A stretch of 64,000 nucleotides of DNA, from the NCBI GenBank assembly GCA_036852015.1, contig JAANDG010000695.1:1-64000 (forward strand), in the 5' to 3' direction. Below the pieces are notes generated by a model. The model searched no databases and had not been told where the DNA came from. It worked only from the letters and a program-made list of their open reading frames with translations. The translations under genes were made by a program, and so were the position numbers. The first letter of the stretch is position 1. Each line of letters opens with the position of its first letter. This DNA comes from Pelodera strongyloides (taxonomy: Eukaryota > Nematoda > Chromadorea > Rhabditida > Rhabditidae). Shown here in pieces: positions 11,037-22,895 of the stretch.

Positions 11037-11314
11037 ATAATCCCACAACGATTCCACTACGGTATTTTTGCTTTTCCGCACGTTTCCGCGTCCACCTCGA
11101 ACGGTGGAATTCCGGAATTCCACCAACTTTTCCCCAACTCGAACGCGGCTTTATGGTGATCATTTAATAACCTTAAAAATATTGAAAATATTGAAAAATT
11201 GAAAAATGTGGAATTGTAGAAAAACCCCTGGACCAACTTTTTGCCCAATTTTCCCAGAACTAAGAAAATAGCCTAAAATTGAAATTGAAATTGAATCGTT
11301 TTGCAAAGCTTCAC
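11037..11314. other. Spacer between duplication copies
   Basis: 278 bp not found at the right end of copy 2. It contains the palindrome TGGAATTCCGGAATTCCA and the inverted partner of sequence at 10710-10760. Confidence 0.6.
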
Positions 11315-12146
11315 ATCTTTTTTATTGTTTTGCCATAATCTCACGCGCTGTGGCGCGTGCTAACTTCTTTCCAACAGTTTCACAAGTATTTTTTTAGTAT
11401 ATGAGAGTCTTACAGATTATTATGAATGAAGGTGCCTCCGGAAACATGGACGATCTTAAAAACGCCGATCAGCCAAGTCTGTCAATTTTCAGCACAATGG
11501 AAGAAAATACTGGTCAACTAATAAAACTCAGTCTTAAGTTAATATAGATTTTCAATTGGTGCCCAAAGTATGGTTAATTGGTGCTAGTCTTCACTGTGAT
11601 ACCAACGAATGTGTACATTCATATAAAGTAGGTGAAACCATTTGGTGACGGTTCACTGTTTTTTGTGGGCCTACCCACCAAGTGGTCACCAACTTGTGAC
11701 CAAGTTTCGATGAAAACAGTCATCAGATATTCGTCAAATGGTCACGAACCAGTCTCGAACCAGAGCCATGTTTTTTTCGGTAAAAACCATTTGGTGATGT
11801 GCCGACGACGGTTTTTATGTGGTTTCGGCAATTATTTCGTTTTCCTGTGCTGAAATTTATGAGCTACATACATATGCCTATAAGAATAAGACTTCAAGAT
11901 TCGAGCGTTGTTTCATTTCTCTTCTTATAATTTCAATGTTCGACGTAGCGAGTTTTTGACGTAAAGTAGTCTATGAAAGCCGGTAAATTTTATTTTCTTG
12001 ACGCTATTTGGCTTCAGACTTCATACAGCAAAAACATCTGTGATTTATGATATTGATAATAAACATTTTATCAGATACTGTGGAATGTGAAAATGTACTC
12101 AAATAATAAACGGAAGCTTACGCCGCAATGTAAGTATCTTCAAGAT

Positions 12147-12311
12147 CAAAGCGACAAACCGGCCGGTTTTTGAAACGCGACAACTGAATTCTTACGTATT
12201 TATGCTAATTTGCTCGAATTTAGCTCGATTTTTTATTCGAATTTATGTTCATTTGCATAAGAATGCTGGTCTACTCGATGTGTTTCAGTAACCCGGCCGG
12301 TATTTCGTTTT
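12147..12311. mobile_element. Foldback/MITE, CCGGCCGG family (copy 2a)
   Basis: Duplicate of the element at 834-998. Confidence 0.75.
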
Positions 12312-12332
12312 GGTTTTATCGCTACTTATCCT

Positions 12333-13208
12333 ATAAGATTAAGGCCACACCTTGCATTGGTATCGTATGCTCATTGATGAAAATGGTGCCAAATTCATCG
12401 ATCCTTCTAGTAAGGCGAATCTGCTCGGTAAATATTTCAATTCTGCCTTTACCACTGACAATGGAGCCTTACCTAATGGTAATTCTCCAATCTCTGTAAA
12501 CTCATCTTTATGCAATTTCCACTTCGACAACACGCTTATCTATAAGACTTTACTGTCACTCAAGGGAGCAACATCCCTAACTTATGACCGTATCCCGCAA
12601 CTGATTCTCAAAAATATGGCTGCTGAGCTTACGGCTCCAATTCGCTTTATTTTAAATGCCAGTACAGTGCCACATCAGTGGTAAGTTTCTTATGTTGTTC
12701 CAATTCCCAAGGTTAGGTCTCCTAAAATGCCCAATGATTTTCGTCCTATTTCCATTAGTTCTGCAGTCTGCACAAAGTTATGGAAAAAATCATTTCTCGC
12801 AAACTTATTGAGCATTTGAACTTGTACTCCCTCTTACCTCCTGAACAGTACGGTTTTGTCCGTCAAAGTTCTGTGTGCGATCAATTAATTGATTACCAAT
12901 TTGATTTTTTATCAGCACTTGCTAATGGCAAATGTGTTGACGTGATATATTTTGACCTTGCAAAAGCCTTTGATACTGTATGCCACTCTAAGCTTATTCA
13001 CATTCTTTCCTTGCTCGGTATTTCTGGAAACCTTTATTGGATACGATCATTCTCAAAGTTGGTCATAGTTTATCTGAAACATTTGCATAGCTGTCGGGCG
13101 TTCCACAGGGATCTATACTCGGTCCTCTTCTGTTCCTTTTATATGTTCGTGAACTCCCCTCACTATTGTCTATTCAATTATGACTCAATTATGCAATTAT
13201 GACTTGTT
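12333..13208 (+). pseudogene. Decayed CR1-like reverse transcriptase fragment (copy 2)
   Basis: Duplicate of 1020-1895 with the same stop and frameshifts, so it was already dead before the segment was duplicated. Confidence 0.88.
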
Positions 13209-14323
13209 GCGGGGTAAAGAATCACAAGTTATTTTCCGAATAGCATTTCCAATATCAAAGTGCCCCGTCGCACAGTTATCACATAGATAAGGTGATTGCG
13301 AGTGAGCGTGGCTTTTCACACACACCACCGGATAACTATTTTATGCTTCTCTATTATGGACGTTTAGAAAGAAATATATTTATTTCTTATAGTTATCCGT
13401 TTAATTTTTTTTTAATAAATGTATGTGTCCAACCTAAATAAAAGTATCTGCAGACGAGTGTGCAATGTAATTTGCGGAATTTCATAGTCATTGCCCAATT
13501 CTGTAGTTTCTCATAGAAAATTAACATCATTTTTGCAAGTTTGTATGTTTGTACACTTGTCAGTTACTTTGCAGATGAGGGTTAAACCATGTGAGGTGGT
13601 AACATAATACTCGCGTTCTCATTCCTAGCTGCGGGATTTATTACCTGGATTATATTCCCGAAGGTTTACCCTGCCGAAGTGAAAAAGGTAGGTTTTCTTA
13701 CGTGAAGCGGCATCTCTCATCGCTCGCAACTCTAGCTCTCTCACACAAACAGTCTCTCTCTCTCTCTCTCTCCTTCTTTCTGCTTTTTTTATCGCTAGCT
13801 GTCTACCTCCACCTCTAGTACCTAACACAACTTGAAATTCTAAAATATGTCACAACAGAGGCACTAAAAGCTATCAGGTAACTTTCACTGTTCTGACACT
13901 AGTCAAACATCGTACCACAACCAATAATAAATCATTTACGCATTAGAGCTTGCTCTCTTTTGTGGTTCATTTCAGCGTGGGCTAACCACTGGTTCCAAGA
14001 GATTCTGGTGCAAGTCCAGAGTTTTATTATAATAATCTATCTCTCTCTCTCTCGCTATCTCTCTCTCACTCTCTCTCTCTGTCTATCTTTCTTTTTTGTT
14101 TCTTTCCTCGAAGCTAAAACTCTTTACATCCAGAACCTGACGTCCCACCCAACCGACGACGAAGGGCTCGGTTTGTCTGCTTTTCTCTTTGCAAATCCTC
14201 CAACGAAAAATTGATGAAGTTCTACTCTTCAACGTTACGAACATCGATGAGATTGTTTGCCACGGGGCGCAACCCAGGGTTGTGGAAATGGGAGCTTACG
14301 CAGCGATGTAAGTATCTTCAAGA

Positions 14324-14499
14324 TTAAAGCGACAAACCGGCCGGTTTTTGAAACGCGACAACTGAATTCTTACGTGTTTATGCTAAATTGCTCGAATTTA
14401 GCTCGATTTCTTATTCTAATTTATGTGCATTTGCATACGCTGCAAAGAATGCTGGTCTACTCGATGTGTTTCAGTAACCCGGCCGGTATTTCGTTTTAA
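14324..14499. mobile_element. Foldback/MITE, CCGGCCGG family (copy 2b)
   Basis: Duplicate of 3012-3187, TTAA at both ends. Confidence 0.82.
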
Positions 14500-14939
14500 A
14501 CTCACAAGCTTGACAGGCTACCAGGGTCTCAGCACCCATCCCGTGTAGAATACGACCTCTTTTTGTTACTTTCAAGGATAACCTCACTTATCATTTGAAA
14601 GCGCTAAAGGAGCTTATGGTTTTTCCAAGCACCCCAAAGTACGGTGTGATTCTGTCAATACTCCCGTCTTTTGCATGAAACTTGCATATATAATATGAAG
14701 AATTAAAAAAATGTTCTCGTGTAGTTCCAGAATACTGTAAATGTTCACCATACTTGGAAATCCCATTAGGTTTGACCGATGCAGTTGTGTTCATTTTGCA
14801 CAACGTGAAACATTGCGTGTTTTCCACGCACAGCTGACGTCCGAGTTTTATGTCGCGAAATTTGTTTGCGCGCCAAGTTATCTCAAAATCTTCACCGTTT
14901 CTCCTTGCGCGCCACATTTCATAGTCATATGTAGAACTA

Positions 14940-15391
14940 TTAAAGGAGGAGGCTCACGAGATTCTAGTGTACGATTTCTTACTTCCTATCGATAGGTCAT
15001 GGCATTTGCTTCCAATAAACATGCCTTATGAAGCAAAAGCTCTTAATTAGACGGAATAAATCAATATAATACTTGGAATTTTATCAAAGTTCTTGACCGT
15101 AGCCTTTGTGTCCCGAGGGAATATGGCTCTTATTGTATGTCTCCCGCGGTTATCTAGCTATAGTTGCACCCTTATTTCCTTATTTTGAGATCACCATATA
15201 CCCTCGGGACACACACAATTACAAAGGCTATGGTAAGGAATTTTGATAGAGTTCTAAGCGTTACATTGATTTTTTGCTTCTAATTAAAAGCTTTTACTTC
15301 ATAAGTCATGTTTACTGGAAGCAAATACCATCATCTATCGAAAAAAAAGAAAGAAATCGTACACTCAGATCTCGTGAGCCTCCTCCTTTAA
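14940..15391. mobile_element. TTAA-flanked long foldback element (copy 2)
   Basis: Duplicate of 3627-4078 with the same complementary ends and core. Confidence 0.85.
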
Positions 15392-16575
15392 ACGCTCTCA
15401 CGTGGAAGGAGGTACCATGTGGTTTGACTATATTAATATGCATAACTATTTATTAGTTTACTGCTTTTCTAGAGTCTAGAGAATCCGAGCACAAGCAATA
15501 CTTGATATTTAACGCGGATGGCACTGAGGTACGTATTGTATTTTTAATTTAAACCAATATAAATATTTTCAACATTTTGGAACAAATAGGAATAGTTTTT
15601 TTTCAACAAAATTTAGGGAAGAAAATTTATTTTTTATTAGTTTCTACTTTTAATTTGGAGGAAAATGCGAATTACTTCTAGTTTCCAGGTGTGCACGCTT
15701 ATCTTTTTTTCCGGCTAGTTATTTTTTTTATTAGATGTTGCATGTCTGCGTTCCACCAAATTTACCTTGTTGTTTAGATAACTGACAATAAGTGCGCCGC
15801 ATTCGCGCCAATATCACACCATTTCGCGCTCCTCTGGCTCATTCCCAGCACATCCTGTGTCGGAGCCACGTTTACTACGCTGAGTTACATCAGTGCATGT
15901 ATGTGACTTGTAACTTGGAGTTCTAAAGCATAACATCAGCTGTTACCAGGTCTTTTACGAAAACTATAAACGCTACGAAATGAGGAGGATAGCTGCGCAA
16001 CGTGCAACTTTGATGATTTGGTCACAATACCCAACCACACCGAAGTGGTCTGTTTCTAAATAATACGTTTTGATCCTATTTTCGAACTTTCCTACGATTT
16101 CATCTAAATGTAAGTCGCATGTCAGGTGCCTACCGTACACCGGAAGATTTTTTCTGGTTTTCTGGTTCATAGTTCATAGTTTTGACAGAATCGTGCTTTT
16201 TAAACTAGAAACTCAAAAAGTGAAGCAGCATCACAAGAAAAGATAAGAAGTAGACGATTCATGCTGTCAACGAAACGGGGAGACGGAAAAAGACACCGAA
16301 TTTGTGGCTGATGAAGAGCATGATTGAAGCATGACAAAAATCAGGCCATCAGGAAACTCATTTTGGATTGGCTTTCATTGTGATTGACACTTGTTTACAG
16401 GACCAAGTACAATCGAACGGCTTGTGCGTACATAAAAGGGCTGCAGATGGCTGTTAACCAGTGTCGACTATCTTTTAGATAAACGGTCACCTCTTTAGAT
16501 TTTTTCAACTTTTTTTTTTTTTCCCAAACTTGTTGTATTTTTAAAGAAAGATTCAACATAATTATTTTGGTTCAG

Positions 16576-17718
16576 ATGTCACAACAACCTTTATGGCTTT
16601 TAATGCTACTTCTTGGATACAATACTGCAAGCTCGTACTCATGGTTCGACTATCCTGTCTGTTCGGAATGTCCAGCAACACTAAACGACCTGGGTCAAGT
16701 AATTGTTTTGCAATTCTTTAATATGCTAATTGACATTTTGCATTCTTGAGATTAGTTCCATGTTAACTCTGCGAACACATTTAGGATATTGAGCTGATTT
16801 TGCAGTCCGCTCATGCAGCTGCGACAAAAATCTGTCGTCTCAACAAAAAAAATGCAAGATCCTGCGTGGCTACGTCTCAAATTGTTAAAGACATTGTGAG
16901 CGAGATAGTCAAGGAGTTGTTTCCTGGAGAATTCGAGAACGTTCCCCGCGGTGTGATGTGTTCTCATGGTCTCCTGATCTGTCCGGACACGTACGTTTAT
17001 TTGTTCTTTTTAATCAAAATTAAATATTGTTTTGTTCGCGGAATAATGTGCTTAGGAGGCAGAGTTAATTAAATCTTTATTAAAAAGAAAGATAGACCCT
17101 GACAGCAGAATAGACGAGTTTATATAACAGGGTTTGTATAGAAATGACTATGAGAATTTAATAATCATAAGTTTATAGGATTTTTATGATGACGTTTTAG
17201 AACTCCTGGTGGGAAGGAACTGGACGCTGGAAAATGGTCGTGTGCGAGCTGCTTCAGCTTCTTCGAAAAGCTTTTTACGGTGAGAATAACACCAAACGAA
17301 ATGCAACACTTATTTCTTCGAAAAGATGTCATTGCTTTAAGAGCGCATTTTTTCGGTTCGTTTATATTTACTCATTGTATGTTTTCAGCTTATTTCAAAA
17401 CCGTTGCAAAAGCTCAACGAACGTCTACCATTATTTCTTTGTGATCGAGGACAAGACACTTGCAAGGATTCTTTTTCCTCAGCCATTCAATTGACCGGAA
17501 CCTTGAACGACATCTTGCAGAAGAAGGTTTATTATATTTTTATAAACAAAATAGATTAATATTATATGCCATAGTTTAATTTATTGACAATAATGAACTA
17601 TCACACAAAAATTTCCGAGAAATACACCAATTCGTATACTAGTATAACAACAACGTATAACAACTTTTAGGCAACGACGGATTATGCATGCAAACAATTG
17701 ATGTCCTGCGTCGCTTAG
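16576..17718 (+). CDS. Secreted protein with two saposin-B domains, copy 2
   Basis: Same five-exon structure as the gene at 5263-6405, shifted by 11313: exons 16576-16698, 16785-16990, 17201-17279, 17389-17526, 17671-17718. I saw no coding difference, so the predicted 197-residue product (signal peptide, twelve cysteines in two saposin-B sets) should be identical. Upstream, a T-run is longer than in copy 1. Splice sites and the possible trans-splice site TTGGTTCAG are kept. With both copies intact the locus would supply a double dose; whether both are expressed cannot be told from sequence. Confidence 0.87.
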
Positions 17719-18054
17719 TAGAAGAAACAAATCGCCACCGCTGTATTGAGATATGCCTCAAAACACCCTGTATCTGTATCTGATAAATTCCATTTAATAA
17801 CTCTTATTATCCGAAAGCGCATTGACAAAAACAAAATGACTAAGATTAGCATTGCATGTTTTATTACAAATAATATTTTCTGGGCTTATGGAAAGAGAGA
17901 GAAACAAACGTTTATTATCCACAAAAATTGGTAACAAGTTATAAGAAATTCACAGATGAAAATTGCTGAAAGATAGGATTATTATAATAAAATTAATCAC
18001 GCAAATGTCTCATAACAACGTTCCAAAAAGTTATTGTACACAATGTTGTAAAAA

Positions 18055-18656
18055 CTATTCATCCATGCACTCATCAAGCATTGGCGGAATCGCACGATTC
18101 ACTTTGGCAAGAATCGCGAGAAGCTCCGCAATCATGCGGTCAATTTTTTGTCTGTCTGTCACGCCTGCCACATCAACCGAACGCATCTCTTCAAATCTAC
18201 ACCTAAAAACGGTGCGAATCACGGGCGCTCGCTTGTCCAGCAACGCAATGGCGGGAGGAAAATTGTGCTCGTAGAAGTGGAAGCTATCAAGGCTGTGCAT
18301 TTTTTGTTTCGGTTCCTTTAAATCATAGTAAGCCTCGAGGGTCTGCGCCGATGCGAGTTCTGCTACGCTCGGCTTTGTAGAGTTATGGCGGGCCCAAGGA
18401 TGTGGCGGTGAAAAGTTGAGGGCCTTGCGCAACTCCTCCTTCCCGATAAGTATCAACGTGTCTTTGATCAACAAGGCATTAAGTATCCGGGCTAAGCTCT
18501 CTTTAAGAACGCCGTTCCAAATCTCTTCGTGGTCACGAGAGCTCAAGCACGAGATCTTGGCCAACTCGGCGTCGGTGTCGCAGAATGCTTCGGTTATTCT
18601 CTGTGATTTATTCGGAGCTGAGGGCGAAGCAGAACTGCTGGAGAATTCGCGGCTGC
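18055..18656 (-). CDS. Terminal exon of an unidentified protein, copy 2
   Basis: Duplicate of the minus-strand exon at 6742-7343 with the same acceptor and stop and, as far as I can see, the same protein. As in copy 1, the upstream exon carrying a start codon was not found. Confidence 0.55.
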
Positions 18657-19362
18657 CTAAAGTTGTTCATTATTATACACCAGACCAGACGGCCGCCTGA
18701 GGTGACTTTCAAAGTCTAAAATGCAGGAACACCAGTGAGCACACCTATGTTTAACGTTTGCTTAAAGCGAATTAGCGGTCGGTCTCAACAAAAAAATAGC
18801 AAAGAGGAGGAGTAAACAACCGTGCGTTGATTGCATTTAAACCGTGCGTATTTTTGCTTATTTTACTAGCAAATTCAAAATATTTTGTCAACATTTCGTC
18901 ATTTGGATGCCGCCGAATGTTTAATTATTTCAAATTCAGGTGGCGTTTTTTTTTTGCTATTTTACTAGGCCGACCGCCATGTGGGGATTTTTCCATACAA
19001 AATCAAGAAAAAATCTTAGTTTGCACACATTTTTTTGTTATACGCACTTATTTGTTTGTGTTTTTATATTTATTTTCGTTGATAACTGTTGTTAAACTAT
19101 TTTTGGTGAAAAAACCCCAAACCGTGTGATATTTCGCTAGTACCAAATCTCGTTGCGTTCACACGCGGCTTCAAACAAAAAAGTAAACTCTTCTCCTGTG
19201 TATAATAAGATGCTATGGATATTTTAGCCAAAAACATGGTATATGCAAATCTGTGCAACCATCTATTTTAACTAACATACCAGCATGTAAAGTAGTGGTG
19301 ATGCAGACGCAGACGATGAGTGTAGTCAACATTCCTTCAGCTGGAAATATATGTAGCGTACT

Positions 19363-19553
19363 TTAAAGCAAAATACCGGCCGGTTTTTGAAACGCACCAA
19401 GTATTCCCTGCTTTCTTGCTATGCTTCATATGCAAATGAGCATACATTTGAATAAAAAAATAGACCCTAATCAATAGACCCCTTGTAGCATAACTGCATA
19501 AGAATGCTGATATTTGAGATGCGTTTCAAAAACCGGCCGGTATTTCGCTTTAA
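19363..19553. mobile_element. Foldback/MITE, CCGGCCGG family (copy 2c)
   Basis: Duplicate of 8049-8238, TTAA at both ends and about 33-bp inverted termini. Confidence 0.88.
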
Positions 19554-20250
19554 TGCATTTACGCAAGAGAGGTACGTGTGAATTGTGCAGCGAAATAAAT
19601 ACTAACCTAGAGAATGCAACAGCGATAGCCAAATATATTAGAGAGGAAATATGAACAATATTTATAATGGTCTATACAAGAATATATATATATATATATA
19701 ATAACATGTGTGGTGGTTATGAAATAGCCACCGGATTGAAATTAAAAGAGCGAAGGCGGCCTATTTGTCGCTCAAACCCGACCCGATTCTAAACGAAAAA
19801 TGAAAGTTTCCTTCTGCGTCACACTCTAAGCACACTTGGATAGAGAGACAAAACAGGCAAATATCTTCTTTTAAAAATCTCCTTATGATTCATTTGTTAA
19901 TTCGAATGCTAGTCATTACTCATGAAAATAATGAAATATTCACTAAAAATTAAATTAAAGACAACTTTTTGAAAATCACAAGTTTCAAGCATTTTCAAAA
20001 CTAGAAGGCAGTAATAACCACAATTATGTGTACCAAATTGTTGTACTTGAAATGTTGAGCATTCAATTATATTAACTTCTGCACCATTACTTTTTGAGAT
20101 AATTGATAATTTCTTCAGGTGGATATACTCCGAAAGAATCGAAGTGATAATTTTTTTCTTGTATCTTTTTATAGCAAACCCAATAAGTAACCCTTATTAT
20201 TTGAAGAGTCAAGATTCACAATTCCGACTTCTCTTGATAGTATCTTATTC

Positions 20251-20460
20251 AGGCGAGTGTCACATGTGTCACGCATGAACAAGATAGTGTCACGTGTGTC
20301 ACGCATGAACAGGAGAGTGTCACGTGTGTCACGCATGAACAGGAGAGTGTCACGTGTGTCACGCATGAACAGGAGAGTGTCACGTGTGTCACGCATGAAC
20401 AAGAGAGTGTCACGTGTGTCACGCATGAACAGGAGAGTGTCACGTGTGTCACGCATGAAC
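20251..20460. repeat. 30-bp minisatellite, 7 units
   Basis: Seven units of the 30-bp repeat that has three units in copy 1. The first two units carry substitutions (AGGCGAG, AAGATAG); the others are nearly identical, as expected from expansion by slippage or unequal exchange. Confidence 0.95.
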
Positions 20461-20790
20461 ACACCGCGAAAGTCTTTGATTTTCAAAACATTTGCGAGAA
20501 TTTGTAGGTCTAGATTAGTCAAAAGTTTCAGGTGTATTCGGAGACTAAGTCGCGTTCGAGTTACGAAAAGTTGTGGATTCCGGAATTCCAGGTTAGAGAT
20601 GGGACACCGGAAACGTAAATGTTTTTTCCGCTATTTACTAATGATTCCATATCATCCTTTAATGTTGTCATTTAAACCATAGGGGTATGCTGCATTCAAC
20701 AGTTTAATCCAAAAAAGCTCTTTGGATTTACGAATTGTGTATTTATTGTCTTAATTATGTATGTTTGTGCGCACCGCTGAGGTGTAATAA

Positions 20791-20836
<46 letters not shown>
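20791..20836. repeat. (ATT)n microsatellite
   Basis: About 14 ATT triplets, much longer than the matching site near 10964 in copy 1. It directly follows GGTGTAATAAATT, as in the 3' tails of non-LTR elements. Confidence 0.9.
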
Positions 20837-20896
20837 TATTTAATCCCAACTGTCGAGGTCAAGCGTCATTTTTTGCTCCTGCAGTGGTTAAAAATA

Positions 20897-21347
20897 ATTT
20901 TGAGGGTTTATATCATCTTCCTTTTGGTAATAAAATAGACCGAAACCATTGTACGTAGACGTTTTACAGGTCACGCAGGTACCGTAACCAAAATGGATTG
21001 ACTGTAGGAACGCTAACGGGACAACCGGAGAACTAGAACTGTGGCTCACCTTACAAGACAGTTTGTGTGTGGAATATAGCGCCAAGCTAATTGTAAAACA
21101 GTGCCTCTCGTAGTATGACTGTAACGTGACGTTTCAAAAATACGTTTCAAAAACCGGCCGGTATTCTGGCCATCCAGGGTTTTTACTTCTTACATTGTTT
21201 GACATATAATTTGCCTAGACTAAGAAGCACCATTTTTTTGTAGAAATTATGAGATATGTGAGTTATCTTACAATAGCTATTCGTTTTTTTTTTTTAGTTT
21301 TCGTCAAGTCGTTTACCTATACGGGGAGAAAGTCGTTCCGTAAATGT
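20897..21347. other. Unique DNA after the duplication
   Basis: A minus-strand open frame at 20888-21085 (CVTCKTSTYNGFGLFYYQ) follows a TTCCTACAG acceptor-like site but cannot be tied to a gene. A lone end of the CCGGCCGG foldback family lies at 21138-21172 (CGTTTCAAAAACCGGCCGGT). Confidence 0.4.
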
Positions 21348-21981
21348 TTAAAGGGTCAGGCCCACCGATTTGAACCTATATTTATTATTTGTTCATAATT
21401 TTTGTAGAGGGTGTTTATTATAAAATATACACACTGAGTTTGAACGAGCTTTACCATCACGAAGCATTTCGCGTAGGTTTTCCTTACAGAGAATACAGTA
21501 TGGAATAGCAATTGCACCCTTATTTCCGTATTGTACGTGTCCCGGGGGCGTGTCGCTCTTCTGTCTGTCCCTTATGAGTCTGGCTATGCAGTCGGCTACC
21601 CTCGGGACACGCACAATAAGGAAATAAGGGTGCAACTGTATACTCTGTAATTAAAGAGAAAGTAAAAGGAATTTTGAAGAATGGAAAACAGCGTAAAGGA
21701 GTCATTTAATATATCAGTATATTAAATGTAGAGAAAATGATCGTGTCTTTATAATAACACGACACCCCGTTTCGACCCTAAGGAAAACGTACGCGAAAAG
21801 CTTCGTGATGATAAAGCCAGTTCAAATTCAGCGTGTATATTTTATAATAAACCTCGACAAAACTTGTGCGACATTTTATGTTCGTAATAAATGTTATGTT
21901 ATGTTATGTTATAAACACCCTTTACAAAAATTATGAACAAATAATAAATATAGGTTCAAAATGGTGGGCCTGACCCTTTAA
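21348..21981. mobile_element. TTAA-flanked foldback element of 634 bp
   Basis: Begins TTAAAGGGTCAGGCCCACC and ends with the complement GGTGGGCCTGACCCTTTAA. The arms stay complementary for roughly 150 nt (for example CTATATTTATTATTTGTTCA / TGAACAAATAATAAATATAG). Nested inside is a smaller palindrome at about 21505-21640, with GTTGCACCCTTATTTCC- and GTGTCCCGAGGG-type ends shared with other foldbacks in this window, and a short TTATG repeat near 21893. Confidence 0.87.
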
Positions 21982-22323
21982 AGAACAGCCGGTATTCAAT
22001 AATAATTGTTGTTTCTATTCGTGTCCACTCTCGTCCATTTTTGCAAAAAAGTGTGTTATGGACAAAAACAAACAACAAAGAATAAATAAAAATTATTTAT
22101 TTTTGAGGATTTAAATGGATTAATAAAAACATTATTTTCATGATTATAAATTATAATAACGAATAACAAGCTGAGATTATCGGTTTAGCCGTATTGACGT
22201 GTCGAACTTTCCATATAATCAGAATGGAATGTCACGGGGGTCCTTGCATTTGAGTGCACAACGTACAGTCGCAATACTCCCAAGGGATGCCGCCTAGCTG
22301 GGTGAAGACCTGAACTGAGTGAA
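21982..22323. other. Intergenic, nothing recognised
   Basis: AT-rich spacer between two foldback elements. No gene seen. Confidence 0.35.
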
Positions 22324-22504
22324 TTAAAGCGAAATACCGGCCGGTTTTTGAAACACATCGCGTTCAACTAAATTCTTACGTATCTATGCAAAGTTGCTCG
22401 AATTTAGCTCGATTTTTATCCTAATTCATGTTCATTTGCATGAGCTGCCTAAAAATGCTGGTGTACTCGATGCGTTTCAAAAACCAGTCGGTGCTTCGCT
22501 CTAA
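22324..22504. mobile_element. Foldback/MITE, CCGGCCGG family
   Basis: Left end TTAAAGCGAAATACCGGCCG. The right end is degraded (GATGCGTTTCAAAAACCAG followed by TCGGTGCTTCGCTCTAA). No ORF. Confidence 0.82.
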
Positions 22505-22895
22505 AGGGATAGGGTCCATACAAGTCACTCTTCACTTTATTTTTTTTTATTAGTCCACCTCATAATATATCACAATCAATATAAAAAGTTTGTAGGTCGA
22601 GGTTCACTGCGTGTGTAGTTGCCTGCTATCCCCCGCTCTCCTACACAACTTGTACACCGTCGTAGTCGGCAGGAAACAGTGATATAGGAAAAGTGAAACT
22701 GATAAAGGGATGGGACCACTTATAATCACACCTTTTTGAATATTTTCTGCTTATACTCTAGCCGATAATAGTATACCGTCAAAAGACCGTAAAGTAAAGT
22801 AAATTATCTTGGCTCCCCCTTGCATGCGCATACTCAGAAGTTAGCTACCTCACCTTTATAAAACGTGAGAAACAATGGATTGACAGTGAACTTAC
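22505..22895. other. Spacer, nothing recognised
   Basis: Downstream side of the UBL gene on the minus strand. The next exon should lie here or further left but none is evident. Confidence 0.3.

Larger units (their letters stand above)
13575..16057 (+). pseudogene. CD36/scavenger-receptor-family pseudogene (copy 2)
   Basis: Duplicate of 2262-4745 with the same exon remnants (FNVTN segment, RESEHKQYLIF segment, FYENYKRYE segment), the same exon-1 frameshift and both foldback insertions. It differs in CT-run and T-run lengths and a few substitutions. The shared lesions show inactivation preceded duplication. Confidence 0.82.
11315..20896. repeat. Segmental tandem duplication, copy 2
   Basis: Direct-orientation second copy of 1-11036, with the same order of elements: RT fragment, CD36 pseudogene, double-saposin gene, minus-strand exon, TTAA foldback, 30-bp minisatellite. 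It lacks the 1576-bp block found in copy 1: its sequence runs straight from ACAAAACAGGC into AAATATCTTC. The right end at about 20896 joins unique sequence. Confidence 0.93.

Noticed and set aside
20169..20682. Open frames encoding repeated MRDTRDTLLF or RVSRVSRMN units on both strands
   Set aside because: A by-product of the 30-bp minisatellite, whose length is a multiple of 3. The number of units differs between duplicates.
20888..21085. Minus-strand 65-codon frame with CVTC
   Set aside because: It has one acceptor-like site but no partner exon, and it ends right at the duplication breakpoint. It could not be connected to the UBL gene.
21893..21915. Telomere-like repeat
   Set aside because: The short TTATG repeat is not the nematode TTAGGC telomere motif and has only about four units.
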